Positions 43,241-55,512 are shown, numbered from the stretch's first letter. The stretch is 64,000 nt of DNA from Austropuccinia psidii (GCA_023105745.1 JALGQZ010000013.1:3879501-3943500); one strand, 5' to 3'. Notes: a model not told the origin generated them from the letters alone. A program made the numbers and translations.

Positions 43241-44784
43241 TTTCTGATACTTTTAATTGTTTTCCAGAGTTGTATAAAGCTATTTCTGATGTAAAAAGTC
43301 ATCTTTCTGATAAAAATACATCAGTTTGTGACAATCTTAAAACAAATAACTTGAGTCTGAGCCAAATAAATGATACACTTAAATGCTTTGAAAGAGTTTT
43401 AAGAACAATAAAAACTTCCAATAATGATAATTCTTTTGGCATTAAAATAAATGAAAAATCTGCCATCATTAAAGAATTAACAGATAAATATTCTAAATTC
43501 AATATTGATGACATAATTGAAACAAGAATAAAACAAGCCATAAACACTATCAAAGAAGATAATAAAAAAGCTCTTGATGATATTTCAAAATCATTTGCCG
43601 AAGTAAAGACAAATACAATTGCCTTGAAAAAGCATTTTGATACCTCAAGAGAGGAAATATCAAAATTAACAATAAAGTTAACTGAAGTTATATCTGATAA
43701 TACTAAACAAACAGAATTATGGAATGAGCTTACATATAAAAAGTATGATCATAAAAAGAATGTCATAGACCCTATACAAAGCTTACAACATGAATTAAGA
43801 AATTCACAAAGGTGTAACAACAGTAAAATGAATGATATTGAACAACTGCTAAACACCTTGCCAAGAATGCCTACACCTCTGAACCAAAATGAGGGAGCAA
43901 GAATTCCTAATCCACAAGTATTGGATATTGAAAATTCACAGTTGAAAGAGGAATTTTCTACTTCTTTTCATAACTTGGAACCATCAATGGGCCAAGCACT
44001 CTTGAAAGAAGTTCCAAAACTTAAAGAATGCCCTCACTTCAGTGGTGAAGGAGAGTATGACCATATGGAATTCATTAGAGGTATTGACATGATCAAAGAG
44101 GATTTTGAATTACCAGACAGATTGGTGACAGCAAGATTTGACACCTTGTTTACCAAATCAGCTCACAGATGGTACATCAAAATAAGACAAACACATGGAC
44201 ACCAGAGTTGGACTTGGTGGAAAACCCAAATCATTGACAAATGGGCAAATGATGCTTGGAGATTTAAAGTTGAAACATCCTTTGAATCTGCCAAATTTAA
44301 TGCTGATAAAGACAAAGCTTTACCATGGTTTTGCCAACAAAAAGACAGATTAACAGCATTATATCCAGACATGTCAGAATTTATGATCCATAGAAAAATT
44401 CTGAGACAATGTGGAGGTGACTTAGAGCATGCTGTCAAAAGCAGGACTACTGAACAGTCTTCAGCAGAAGATATTATCAATATATTAGAAGAAGTAACCA
44501 CCAGAACCAAAATTGGTTCTAGTAAGGTGAATCTCAAAACAAGGTTTAATACACCTTGGAAAGATTCTGTGGACAAAAACTCCAAAGAAAATTCTAGTAA
44601 TATTAAGTATAAATCTGCAGATACAGTCAGAAAGTGCCATATTTGCCAAAGTACCACCCATTTAGCCAATACATGTCCAAAAAGAGGGAAAATGAATGAA
44701 ATTGACATTGAAAAAGAACCTGATGTTGAAAAAGAAGACATAATTGAAGACAATTCAGATGATAAGTCATCCAGATTTTCTTAA
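42709..44784 (+). CDS. Gag of C2 (691 codons)
   Basis: N-terminal Gln/Ser/Pro/Lys-rich region overlapping ORF1, a long Lys/Asn/Ile/Leu coiled-coil region (about residues 180-400), capsid domain (FSGEGEYDHMEF, TKSAHRWYIKIR, WTWWKTQIIDKW, LPWFCQQKDRLTALYPDM), CCHC knuckle CHICQSTTHLANTC, then an acidic tail. Ends at TAA 44782, where C1 has GAA, so the stop is a mutation and Gag-Pol was one ORF. The true start is probably the ATG at 42577, cut off here by TGA 42682. Confidence 0.85.
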   Translation: MGHSEADNTILPSKRDDTATTSLCGHIQSQPQCIQQCTSVKEVPDLCRPVEELHEFLPDCDQTPGPSQYLQIAQWMASIDGEEKHDAFDTRMEEKQPPTTQTSAKNSPSGQHQQFKRAKAATSSKQGQREGTSPKTLQPGLQNPKDSTGCHGKCISDGQNHDGITEEGGSQIKISKMISDTFNCFPELYKAISDVKSHLSDKNTSVCDNLKTNNLSLSQINDTLKCFERVLRTIKTSNNDNSFGIKINEKSAIIKELTDKYSKFNIDDIIETRIKQAINTIKEDNKKALDDISKSFAEVKTNTIALKKHFDTSREEISKLTIKLTEVISDNTKQTELWNELTYKKYDHKKNVIDPIQSLQHELRNSQRCNNSKMNDIEQLLNTLPRMPTPLNQNEGARIPNPQVLDIENSQLKEEFSTSFHNLEPSMGQALLKEVPKLKECPHFSGEGEYDHMEFIRGIDMIKEDFELPDRLVTARFDTLFTKSAHRWYIKIRQTHGHQSWTWWKTQIIDKWANDAWRFKVETSFESAKFNADKDKALPWFCQQKDRLTALYPDMSEFMIHRKILRQCGGDLEHAVKSRTTEQSSAEDIINILEEVTTRTKIGSSKVNLKTRFNTPWKDSVDKNSKENSSNIKYKSADTVRKCHICQSTTHLANTCPKRGKMNEIDIEKEPDVEKEDIIEDNSDDKSSRFS

Positions 44785-46512
44785 TCTTCAAAAGATATAG
44801 AAAATATCAATGCCACTTTTGACATCATGGAATTTTATTCCCACTTGCCACAATTGAGCAATGGTCAACTTGATTTATCAAAAGTTCAAGATGCACAACT
44901 TATGAAAACAAAACCAAACAGGGGGAAAGGTTATGCAGCTGGTAACTCCTGTATAACAGAAGTGGTGATTGACAACAAGCCCACCAAACCTTTACTTGAC
45001 CCAGGAGCCTTCTGCTCTTGTGTTGGAACATCTTCTCTTAAGACTTGTGTAGCAAATTTTGAAGACCAATTGTTACCAATTGATGGTATAAAATTCAATA
45101 GTGCAAGTAATCCAATGAAAGTATTAGGAATTTTGGAGACCAATGTCATATTCCCACACATAAATGGGAATTTAAGAATCACAGTTGAATTTGTGGTTAT
45201 GGAAAATTGCTCTAGTACCCATTTTATATTGGGAAATGACTATTTAATCATATATGGGATACATTTGCATAACAATAAAGACAGATACTTTACTATTGGA
45301 GACAATAAGTGCCAAAAATTTGCCTTTTTACCATTTAAAAGACAAATTACAGTAAACAAAGTATCACCAGTCAACTTAGAGTTAGGGAAATTCAAGTCTG
45401 AACAGTTAAATGAGGCTGAAATAAGCCTTCATCTGACTGATAAACAAGAGAATGAACTTTCTTCCCTTTTGTATGACCACAGAGGAGCATTTGCTTCAGA
45501 AAAAGAACCTCTAGGAGCAATTATTGGTCATGAAGTTGACATCATTCTTAACACTAAGAGACCTTATCCACCACTCTTAAGAAGACCTGCAGATCCAACA
45601 AGTCCAAAATCAAGAGAAGCTCTAGAAATTTATATTCAAGAACTTCTGGACCTTGGTGTAAAAAGAAAAGTAGGCCACAATGAAGAAGTGGAAATAACTA
45701 CACCAGTCATAGTGGCATGGCATAATGGAAAATCTAGAATGGTTGGGGACTTTAGAGCTCTGAACACTTACACTGTGCCTGACAGATACCCAATACCAAA
45801 AATCCAAATTGCCCTTACTCAAATATCTCAAGCAGTTTATATAACCACTATGGATGCCCTTAAAGGATTCCATCAAAATGTGGTGACACCAAGAGCAAGA
45901 AAATACTTGAGAATTATTGTTCATTGTGGAGTGTATGAATACTTAAGGATGCCCTTTGGTATCAAAAATGCACCTTCACACTTCCAAAGAATGATGAATG
46001 AAATTTTCCCTGAAGAACTCTCAGAGGGATGGTTAATCATTTACATTGATTACATTATTGTCTGTTCCAAAACTTGGGAGGAGCACATGTACAGATTGTC
46101 CAGAGTTTTGACAAAAATTCAATCAGTAAACATGAAAATCTCCTTGAAGAAATGTCATTTTGTATTTAAAGAACTTGAAGCACTAGGAAATGTTGTATCT
46201 GGCTTGTCCCTTGGAATTGACAAAAACAAAGTTGCAGCAGTATTGCTAAAACCCATGCCTCAGAATAAGAAGGAGATTCAGTCATTCTTAGGTTTTGCAG
46301 GATATTGCAGGCAACACATTAAAGATTTTGCATCCATAGCAAGACCACTTTATAAATTGTGTGACAAAGACACAGTATTTGAAATGACTGTTGACAGAGT
46401 CAAAGCTTTTGAGTCTCTAAGAGAAGCCTTGACCACTGCTCCACTCTTACTGATGCCAGACTTTAAATTGCCTTTTAAATTGTATATTGATGCATCAGGG
46501 AATGGGCTGTGA
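44785..46512 (+). pseudogene. Protease, RT and start of RNase H, C2 Pol
   Basis: Protease with [12 protein letters not shown], where DTGA is expected, and [14 protein letters not shown] with [48 protein letters not shown] and YIDYIIVCS, in which the second catalytic Asp of YxDD is Tyr. Then thumb and RNase H start ([10 protein letters not shown]). Stop TGA at 46510 replaces GGA. C1 shares both DPGA and YIDY. Confidence 0.88.
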
Positions 46513-46668
46513 GCTGCACTTAACCAAGCTCAGATCATAAATGATAAACCTGTAGAAGGACCCATATGTTTCATATCCAGGAAGATCAAACCAACAGAAG
46601 CCAAATATGGAGCAAGGCAAATGGAATGTCTATGCCTTCTCTGGGCCTTGAAAAAATTGAACTAATTC
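46513..46668 (+). pseudogene. RNase H middle part, C2 Pol
   Basis: Same frame: [20 protein letters not shown] and [15 protein letters not shown] near 46663 replaces a Tyr codon (TAC in C1). Confidence 0.75.
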
Positions 46669-47619
46669 TTGGAGGGATGTGTTTTTGAGGTGATAACAGA
46701 TTGTACAGCTGTCAAGTCACTTTTAAACATGAAAACACCCAACAGACATATGCTCAGATGGCAAATAGCCATACAGGAACACAGAGGCAATATGACTATT
46801 GTTCATAAGGATGGGAATATTCATAGGAATGCAGATGGACTAAGCAGATGGCCATTACCAAATAATATTGATAATCCTGCTTATGTGCCAGAAGAAGCTT
46901 CACCACAAATCCCAATAGAAGGAATAAGTGTTACAGACTTGAACACCACCTTCTTTGAAGAAGTCAGGAATAGTTACACTCAAGATAAGAATTGTAGCAT
47001 CTTATGCCAATTACTTAACAAAGACTGTAAAGACAACTCTCTAATACATGCCTTGGATGAAGTATGGAAAAACTCTTATGATGAAGGAAGATTTCACCTA
47101 CTGGATGGTATAATTTACCACAGAACCAAGCATACATGTGTCATGACAGTTGTAGACAGGTCATTAATCAATCTTGTACTGAAAGAATGCCATCATAGCC
47201 CCTTTTCAGGACATCTGTCTGAAGACAGAACAAGAGAGAAAGTAAAGACCTGCATATGGTGGCCAATGTGGCAAAACAATGTTGCAGAGTATTGCAAAAC
47301 CTGTGAAAGATGTCAAAAAGCAAATAAATCCACTGGCAAAAGACTTGGAAATATGATCAAAATCCAAGAACCCAGCAGACCTTGGGAAATTGTCCATATG
47401 GATTGGGTAACTGGCCTACCACCAGGAGGTGACAGGAGTTACAATTCTTGCCTGGTAATTGTGGACAGATTTAGTAAAGCTCCAATCTTTTTGCCAGGTC
47501 ACAAAGATGATACAGCCATTGATACAGCTCTTCTAATATGGAATAGAGTAGTATCATGGACTGGAATATTTACAAATATCATTAGTGACAGAGATCCTAA
47601 ATTCACCTCAGCACTGTGA
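46669..47619 (+). pseudogene. RNase H end, integrase zinc domain and core, C2 Pol
   Basis: [25 protein letters not shown], then HHCC ([10 protein letters not shown] ... [11 protein letters not shown]) and core ([26 protein letters not shown]). TGG-to-TGA at 47617. Confidence 0.87.
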
Positions 47620-48513
47620 ACAAATCTTCACCAGCTATTTGGGACAAAATTATCCTTCTCCACAGCCTACCACCCGCAAACTGATGGCCTGGCTGAAAGA
47701 ATGATTCAAACCTTAGAAGATATGGTGAGAAGATTTTGTGCATATGGCCTTGAATTTAAAGATAGTGATGCTTTCACCCATGATTGGTGTACTCTTCTAC
47801 CCGCACTGGAACTGGCATACAAAACTTCCATTCATGCCAGTACCAATGAGACTCCTGCTATTTTGGAAAAAGGGTGGAATCCCAAATTACCCCAAGATTC
47901 TTTAAGGAAATATTTGGTTGAAATACATCCTACAGCTGCCAGCTTCAAAGTAATGCTAGACAGAGTCAGAAAGCATGCATTAAGGTGCATGCAAGACTCA
48001 TTTGCATATGCTAAAGATAAATGGGACAAATCTCATGCCACTCCAGATTTCAAGGTAGGGGATTTAGTACTAGTATCCACTAAAAACTTCAATAACATCA
48101 AAGGATGTAAAAAGCTCAAATACTCCTTTGCAGGACCTTTTGTCATGAAAGCCCTCCATGGGGAAAATTCTGTTGAAGTAGAATTATATGAAGAACTTAG
48201 TAATAAGCATCCTACATTTCCAGTGAGCTTGGTGAAGCTATATAAGTCTAGTGATTCTGAGAAATTTTGCCTGAGGAATAAAGTTCCCCAAGTTATACCT
48301 CCTATTGAGACATCTGGCACTAAGAAAATTACCAAAGTTCTTAAAGCAAGAAAATTAAGAACCAAGAAAGTGAGGGAATACCTTGTTAGGTACAGTGACC
48401 CAACTTGTGAAGATGAATGGTTAGAAGAAAAAGATATACCAGAAGCTACCAAACTCCTCAGGAGATTCAGACACACTAGAAATACCAAATTACAAAGTAA
48501 TATTCTTTTTTAG
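47620..48513 (+). pseudogene. Integrase end and chromodomain, C2 Pol
   Basis: YHPQTDGLAERMIQ with the catalytic Glu, core end, GPF-like module (FAGPFVMKALHGENSVEVE) and an intact chromodomain (VLKARKLRTKK, EYLVRYSDPTCEDEWLEEKDI, LLRRFRHTRN) to the natural stop at 48511. Confidence 0.87.
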
Positions 48514-48523
48514 GGGGAGGGAA
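48512..48523 (+). other. Polypurine tract of C2
   Basis: AGGGGGAGGGAA next to the 3' LTR. Confidence 0.65.
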
Positions 48524-50343
48524 TGTGAGCCTTAGAGGTAATTTCATATACCCAAAAGACCACAAAATACAAAATTAACATATGAATATAAATAAAATAA
48601 ATTTATTTATATTATTAAAATAAAAATCAAAATATAAATATAAAATTAAAAATTTAATTACAATTTAAAAATAAAATTACATTAAATTTTGAAATTGTAA
48701 AATTACATTTATACTTGAAAAAATTAAAGTAAAAATGAATTTTTAATAAAATTGTAAAAAATTAAATAAATTTGGAAAAAAGTTAAATAAAAATTATTAT
48801 AACTTTTTATCCAATAAATAAACATATAAAATTTATTTCACCATTTGATTCCTCATAAAAAATTAGGTGGGGTCACCTCTGAGTGAAATTTTTGTAATTC
48901 AACTCTAAATAAGCTTAAATTAAGTTTTTAGTATTTTCAATATAAAAGTTGAAAATCCTCAAAACTCTAATTTAATTCACACCACATGTGGTGTTAACCA
49001 TCAATTTTTGTGTTAAAATTGAGGTGTTGTGTTTAGTTTAGAAGTTATGAGGAATTGAAGTATTTTCAATTGAATTCAATTGAAATGTCAAGATGTGTGC
49101 GTGTATTACATGAGTGAACTTTCATTTACATATGAGGTGTCAACTATTACTGTATTTTACTGTAAAATTCAATTGAATTACATATGTAAATTATAAGTAT
49201 AATACATGATGAGGAATTAAAGGTAAAAATAAATTGGAAAGATTAAAATTGGGGGGTAAAAGGAACTCTAGCTCTAAGGGGGAGCCAGACCCCCAAAATC
49301 CTTTCTGACAGGCGTGGGATGTCAAAATTCACACAAAAGTTCATCACTTTTGGCCTGGAATTGAGTTACAGGGTCTGTGAACTCAATTGATGATGAGGTT
49401 TTGATACCAACTGGGGTAGTTTTAGCTGTTGCCAAGAGGGTAAAACTACCCTTAAGATAAAACCAACTCAGCAAAAACAGTTTTAACTGGTTTCTACGCC
49501 TCTTACACACATTTTGACTTGTTTTGAAGGCTCTAGACCAGGTATTGCTATAGTAATGGCTGATTTAAGGGTCTAAAATGGCTAAAAATGGCTTAAACCA
49601 GCCCTTTTTTGGTCCAAACCAGGGTTCAATAATGCCATAATTGGCTTTTCTGTTGTAAGACTGTTTTTCACAACTGACAAGAGTAAATTTGACTTTTTGA
49701 GTAAGAAAATTGGTGGCTATAAAAGAATGTCTTCTTTGCCCCACTTTTCTCTTTATGTTAGAATCTTTTCCTTTTATTAATTAGTTTAAACACTGTTAAA
49801 CCAATCAATAAAAGATTCCAACTACCATTTTTAAATCATTTTGATCCTTTTAAACACGTGAAAAAATCATTATAATCATTGTTTGTAACTCTTATAATCA
49901 TCTTTACCCCTGAACCACCCCAAAAGTGAATTAAAGCATCTTTCATCACTGTAAACATTTTCACTTTGTTTCCAAATTCACTCTGGTCACTTTTGGGCAT
50001 GTTTTCTCTTTAATATTCTTTTTAAATACTTTGTTCTTTAATTAATTGCTTGCAGTTCTTTGCTCAATTAATTCCAATTGAAATTGCTCTTGAAGAAATT
50101 TCTTTTGTAGCCTTAAAATATCTCTTGTAGAGTATTTTTTGGATAAATTTTTATTGTTGGTAAAACAATAAAATTTTATAATATTATTGCCTTATACTAA
50201 TAAAGTTATAAAAAAGAAAATTGGCGTGTTTTCTCTTAAAAATAATATTTCTTACTATTTTTAATTGATTTTTACCTTATACAAATTTTGAGGACAGGAA
50301 AAGTACTTGATTTTGAATCAAAGTTTCATATCCACACCTTACA
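48524..50343 (+). mobile_element. 3' LTR of C2
   Basis: 1820 bp, TGTGAGCC...CACCTTACA; TATA-like box 49718-49725; bZIP palindrome degenerate. Confidence 0.92.
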
Positions 50344-50348
50344 AAATC
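50344..50348. repeat. Target-site duplication AAATC of C2, right
   Basis: Direct repeat of 40282-40286. Confidence 0.85.
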
Positions 50349-51272
50349 CCCCACTTTAAAATCTGGAGTGGCATGTTATTTGTCCCATTTATCTTTAGAA
50401 TATGCAAATGATTATTCCATGAATATTACTGCATGCTTTCTAGCTCTGTCTAGCATTCCTTTGAATCTGGAAGCTGTAGGATTCATTTCAACCAAATATT
50501 TCCTTAAAGAATCTTGAGTTAACTTGGGATTCCATCCTCTTTCTAGAATAGCAGGAATTTGATTGGTACTGGCATGAATTGTTGTCTCATATGCCAACTC
50601 TAGTGCTGGTAGAAGAGTACACCAATCATGAGTGAATCCATCACAATCTTTGAATTCAAGGCCACATGCACAAAATCTTCTCACCATGTCTTCTAAGGTT
50701 TGTATAATCCTTTCAGCTAGACCATCAGTTTGTGGGTGGTAGGCTGTATAGAAATACAGCTTAGTGCCAAATAATTGGTGAAGATTTGTCCACAGTGCTG
50801 AAGTGAATTTGGGATCCCTGTCACTAATGATATTTGTGAATATGCCAGTCCATGACACTACTCTATTCCATATCAGAAGATCTGTATCCATGGCTGCATC
50901 ATCTTTGTGACATGGTAAAAAGATTGGAGTTTTACTGAATGTGTCTAAAATCACTAGGCAAGCATCATAACTTCTGTCACCTCCTGGTGGTAGGCCAGTT
51001 ACCCAATCCATATGGACAATTTCCCAAGGTCTGCTGGGTTCATGGATTTTGATCATATTTCCAAGTCTTTTGCTAGTGGATTTATTTGCCTTTTGACATC
51101 TTTCACAGGTTTTGCAATACTCTGCAACATATTTCTGCCACATTGGCCACCATATGCAGGTCTTTACTTTTTGTCTTGTTCTGTCTCCAGACAGATGTCC
51201 TGAAAAGGGGCTGTCATGGCATTCTTTCAGACAAGATTTATTAATGACCTGTCCACAACTATCATGACACAT
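50349..51272 (-). pseudogene. Integrase, C1 Pol
   Basis: Zinc domain ([12 protein letters not shown] ... [11 protein letters not shown]), core ([42 protein letters not shown]) with all three acidic catalytic residues. Broken near 50412 before the C2 insertion and frameshifted against the preceding RNase H segment. Confidence 0.83.
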
Positions 51273-52003
51273 GTGTGCTTGGTCCTGTGGTAAATTCTAC
51301 CATCCAGTAGGTAAAATCTTCCTTCATCATAAGATTTCTTCCATAATTCATCCAAGGCATGTATTAGAGAGTTGTCTTTACAGTCTTTGTTAAGTAATTG
51401 GAATGAGATGCTACAATTCTTATCTTGAGTGTAGCTGTTTCTTACTTCTTCAAAGAAGGTGGTGTTCAAGTCTGTAACACTTATTCCTTCTATTGGTATC
51501 TGTGGGGAAGCTTCTTCTGGCACATAAGCAGGATTATCAATATCATTTGGTAATGGCCATCTGCTTAGTCCATCTGAAGTTTTATGAATATTCCCATATT
51601 TATGAGCAATATTTATATTGCCCCTATACTCTTGTATGGCTATTTGCCATCTAAGCATATGTCTGTTGGGTGTTTTCATGTTTAAAAGTGATTTATCAGT
51701 GGTACAATATGTTATTACTTCAAAAACACATTCTTGCAGGAAGTAGTTGAGTTTTTCTAAAGCCCAAAAAAGGCATAAACACTCCATCTTACTTGCTTCA
51801 TATCTGGCTTCAGTTGGTTTAATTGTCCTGGTTATGGACCATATGGGCCCTTCAACAGATTTATCATTTAAAATTTGGACTTGATGAAGTGCAGCACCAA
51901 GCCCATCCCCTGATGCATAAATGTAAAGCTTAAAGGGCAGTATAAAGTCTGGCATCAGTAAGAGTGGAGCAGTGGTCAAGGCTTTTACTCTGTCAACAGT
52001 CAT
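51227..52003 (-). pseudogene. RNase H and integrase N-terminus, C1 Pol
   Basis: [14 protein letters not shown] (Asp to Tyr in the first RNase H motif), [26 protein letters not shown] (Asp to Tyr), [10 protein letters not shown]. Two RNase H acidic positions are lost. A 15-bp gap relative to C2 shortens [12 protein letters not shown] to KALTT. Confidence 0.8.
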
Positions 52004-52294
52004 TTAGAATACTGTGTCTTTGTCACATAACTTATAAAGAGGTCTTGCTATAGATGCAAAATCTTTAATGTGTTGCCTATAAAATCCTGCAAAACCCAAA
52101 AATTATTGAATTTCCTTTTTGCTTTGAGGCATAGGTTTAAGTAAGACTGCTGCAACTTTATTTTTGTCAATCCCAAGGGATAGACCAGATACCACATGTC
52201 CTAGTTCCTTGAGTTCCTTAAATCCAAAATGACATTTCTTCAAAAAGATTTTTATGTTCACAGATTGCATTTTGGGCAAAATTCTGGATAATCT
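52004..52294 (-). pseudogene. RT thumb remnant, C1 Pol
   Basis: [11 protein letters not shown] and related thumb residues can be read, with stops and a frame change. Confidence 0.6.
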
Positions 52295-52504
52295 TCAAAT
52301 ATGTTCTTCCCAAGTGTTGGAACAGACAATAACATAATCAATGTAAATGATCAACCATCCTTTTGAAAGCTCTTCAGGAAAAATTTTATTCATCATTCTT
52401 TGGAAGTGTGAAGGTGCATTTTTGATTCCAAACGTTATCCTCAAATATTCATAAACTCCACAATTAGCAATAATCCTCAAGTATTTCCTTTCTCTTGGTG
52501 TCAC
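52295..52504 (-). pseudogene. RT palm with YIDY, C1 Pol
   Basis: [14 protein letters not shown] and YIDYVIVCS. The codon for the fourth motif residue is TAT here and TAC in C2. Confidence 0.8.
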
Positions 52505-52519
52505 TACATTTTGATTAAA

Positions 52520-52717
52520 TCATTTAAGGGCATTCATAGTGCTTATATACACTGCTTGAGATATTTGGGTGAGGGCAATTTGGATTTTTGGTATTGGGTA
52601 CCTGTCTGGAACAGTGTAAGTGTTCAGAGCTCTCAAGTCCCCAACAATTCTAGATTTTCCATTATTCCATTCCACTATGACTGATGTAGTTATTTCTACT
52701 TCTTCATTGTGGCCCAC
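52520..52717 (-). pseudogene. RT fingers, C1 Pol
   Basis: [42 protein letters not shown]. Confidence 0.78.
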
Positions 52718-53317
52718 CTTTCTTATTACACCAAGGCCTAGAAGTTCTGTGATATGAATTTCCAGAGCTTCTGTTGATTTTGGACTTTCTGGATATGCCC
52801 GTCTTCTTAAGAGTGGTGGATAAGGTCTCTCAATATTAAGAGTAATGTCAACTTCATGACCAATAATTGCCCCTAGGGGTTCTTTATCTGAAGCAAATGC
52901 TTCTTTGTGGTCATATAAAAGAGCAGAAAGTTAATTTTCTTGTTTGTCACTCAAATGAAGGCTTATTTCAGCTTCATTTAACTGTTCAGACTTGAATTTC
53001 TCTAACTCTAAGTTGACTGGTGATACTTTGTTCACTGTAATGTGTCTTTTAAATGGTAAAAAGGCAAATTTTTGGTGCTTATTGTCTCCAATAGTAAATT
53101 ATCTGTCCTTTTTGTTATGTAAATCTGTGCCATACATGATTAAATAATCATTTCCCAATATGAAATTGTTACTAGAGCAATTCTCCATAACAACAAATTC
53201 AACAGTTATTCTTAAATTTACATTTATATGTGGAAATATGACACTAGTTTCAAATATTCCCAATGCTTTCATTGGGTTACTTGCACTATTGAATTTTATG
53301 CCATCGATTGGCAACAA
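52718..53317 (-). pseudogene. Protease C-terminal half and RT linker, C1 Pol
   Basis: [15 protein letters not shown] at 53099-53317 and the [13 protein letters not shown] linker near 52850, with stops between. Confidence 0.7.
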
Positions 53318-53323
53318 TTGATC

Positions 53324-54016
53324 TTAAAAATTTGGTACACAAGTCTTGAGAAAGAATTTACCTACACAAGAGCAGAATGCTCCAGGATCAATTAGTAGCT
53401 TAGTGGGTTTGTTGTCAATTACCACTTCTGTTATACAGGAGTTACCAGCTGTATAACCTTTCCCTCTGTTTGGTTTGGTTTTCATTAACTGTGCATCTTG
53501 AGTGTTTGATAAATCAAGTTGGCTATTGCTAAACTGTGGCAAGTGTGAACAAGATTCCATGATGTCAAAGGTGGAATTGATATTTTCTATATCCTTTGAA
53601 GATTCAGAAAATATTGATGATTTATCATCTGAATTTTCTTCAATTACATCATCTTTTTCAACCTCAGGTTCTTTTTCAATGTTAATTTCATTGATTTTCC
53701 CCCTTTTTGGACATGTATTGGATAAATGTGTGGTGCTTTGGAAAATATTGCATTTCCTGATTGTATCTGCAGATTTATATTTTGGATTATTAGAATTTTC
53801 TTTGGGGTTTTTTTCCACAGAATCTTTCCAAGGTGTATTAAGCTTTGTTTTGAGATTCACCCTACTAGAACCAATTTTGGTTCTGGTGGTTACTTCTTCT
53901 AATAGATTGACAATATCTTCTGCTGAAGATTGTTCAGTAGTCCTGCTTTTGACAGCATGCTCTAGGTCACCTCCACATTGTCTTAGAATTTTCCCATGAA
54001 TCATAAATTCTGACAT
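53324..54016 (-). pseudogene. Gag C-terminus, degraded CCHC and protease start, C1
   Basis: CGGDLEHAVKSR, a knuckle reading CNIFQSTTHLSNTC (second Cys is Phe), acidic tail with GAA where C2 has TAA, and protease [12 protein letters not shown]. One open frame from Gag into protease. Confidence 0.8.
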
Positions 54017-54192
54017 GTCCCATTATAATGCTGTAAGTCTGTCTTTTTGTTGGCAAAACCATGGTAAAGCTTTGTCTTTATCAAAATTGAATTTTGCAGA
54101 TTCAAAGGCTGTTTCAACCTTGAACCTCTAAGCATCATTGGACCATTTGTTGATAATTTGGGTTTTTCACCAAGTCCAGCTTTGGTGTCCAT
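54001..54192 (-). pseudogene. Gag capsid middle, out of frame, C1
   Basis: Lies between open frames 54167-54763 and 53324-54016. The capsid residues (RWYIKLRQ before, ALPWFCQQKDRLTAL after) can be followed only with a shift, so at least one indel sits here. Confidence 0.55.
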
Positions 54193-54763
54193 GTACTTGC
54201 CTCAATTTGATATACCATCTGTGAGTTGATTTGGTAAAAAAGGTGTTAAATCTAGCTTTTACTAATCTTTCTGGTAATTCAAAATCTTCTTTGATCATGT
54301 CAATACCTCTGATGAATTCTATATGGTCATACTCTCCTTCACCACTGAAGTGAGGCCATTCCTTAAGTTTTGGAACTTCTTTCAAAAGTGCTTGGCCCAT
54401 TAGTGGTTCCAAGTTATGAAAAGAAGTAGAAAATTCATTTTTTAACTGTGAATTTTCAATATCCAATACTTGTGTATTTGGAATCCCTGTACCCTCATTT
54501 TGATTCAGAGGTGTAGACATTCTTGGTAAGGTGTTTAGTAGTTGCTCAATATCATTCATTTTACTGTTGTTACACCTTTGTGAATTTCTTAATTCATGTT
54601 GCAAGCTTTTTATAGAGTTCATTACATTCTTTTTATTATCATCCTCTTTATATGTCAGCTCATTCCATAATTCTGTTTGTTTAGTATTATCAGAGATAGC
54701 CTCATTTAGCTTTATTGTTAATTTTAATATTTCCTCCTTTGAGGTATCAAAACACTCTTTCAA
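54167..54763 (-). pseudogene. Gag coiled coil and capsid start, C1
   Basis: LWNELTYKEDDNKKN, NDIEQLLNTLPRM, NLEPLMGQALLKEVPKLKEW, FSGEGEYDHIEF. TGG (Trp) at KEW is the likely ancestral codon of the B2 TAG at 13805. Confidence 0.75.
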
Positions 54764-55101
54764 GGCAATTATATGTGTCTTTACTTCAGTAAATTATTTT
54801 GAAATATCATCAAGAGCTTTCTTATTATCCTCTTTGATATTACTTATGGCTTGTTTTATTCTTGTTTCAATTATGTCATCAATATTGAATTTCAAATATT
54901 TGCCTGTTAATTCCTTAATGATGGAAGATCTTTCATTTATCTTATTTCAAAAGAATTATCATTATTGGAAGTTTTAATTGTTCTTAAAGCTTTTTTCAAA
55001 ACATATAAGTGTTTCATTTATCTGGCTCAGACTCAAGTTATTTGCTTTAAGATTGTTACAAATTGATGAATTTTTATCAGAAATATGACTTTTTAAGTCA
55101 A
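54764..55101 (-). pseudogene. Gag coiled-coil remnant, C1
   Basis: Corresponds to C2 43260-43620, interrupted by stops and a frame change near 54950. Confidence 0.5.
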
Positions 55102-55512
55102 TTATAGCTTCATACAGCTCTGGGATAGCATCAAAAATTTCAGAAATGATTTCTGATATTTTAATCTGGCTTCCTCCTTCTTTTTCAATTCCATCATTGT
55201 TCTGGACATCTGAAATACATTTTCCATGGCATCCTGTAGCTCTGGCTGTAAGGTTTTGTGGCTGGTGCCTTTCATTTGCCCTTGTTCTGGGCTTCTGGCT
55301 GATGTTTTACGTTGGAATTGCTGCTGCTGGCCACTGGGGCTGTTTTTGGCACTTGTTTGGGTGGTGGAGGGTTGTTTTTCCTCCATTCTGCTGTTAAGAG
55401 CATCATGCTCTTCTTTTCCATCAATTGATGCCATCCATTGAGTAACTTGCAAGTGTTGGGATGGCCCAGGAATTTTCTTACAGTCAGGTAAGAATTCATG
55501 CAGTTTTTCCAC
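55102..55512 (-). pseudogene. Gag N-terminal region, C1
   Basis: Gag-Pol frame overlapping ORF1: EKLHEFLPDCKKIPGPSQ, QWMASIDGKEEHDA. The same frame starts at ATG 55791-55789 inside the predicted intron (MPSTRSGAS) and is cut by an AAA-to-TAA change near 55625. Confidence 0.65.

Larger units (their letters stand above)
40287..50343 (+). mobile_element. Ty3/Gypsy chromovirus C2, best preserved element in the window
   Basis: LTRs 40287-42104 (1818 bp) and 48524-50343 (1820 bp), TSD AAATC. Gag-Pol from 42709 to 48513 stays in one frame with only four stops (TAA 44782, TGA 46510, TAA near 46663, TGA 47617). It is the youngest insertion of nest 2 by nesting order. Confidence 0.93.
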
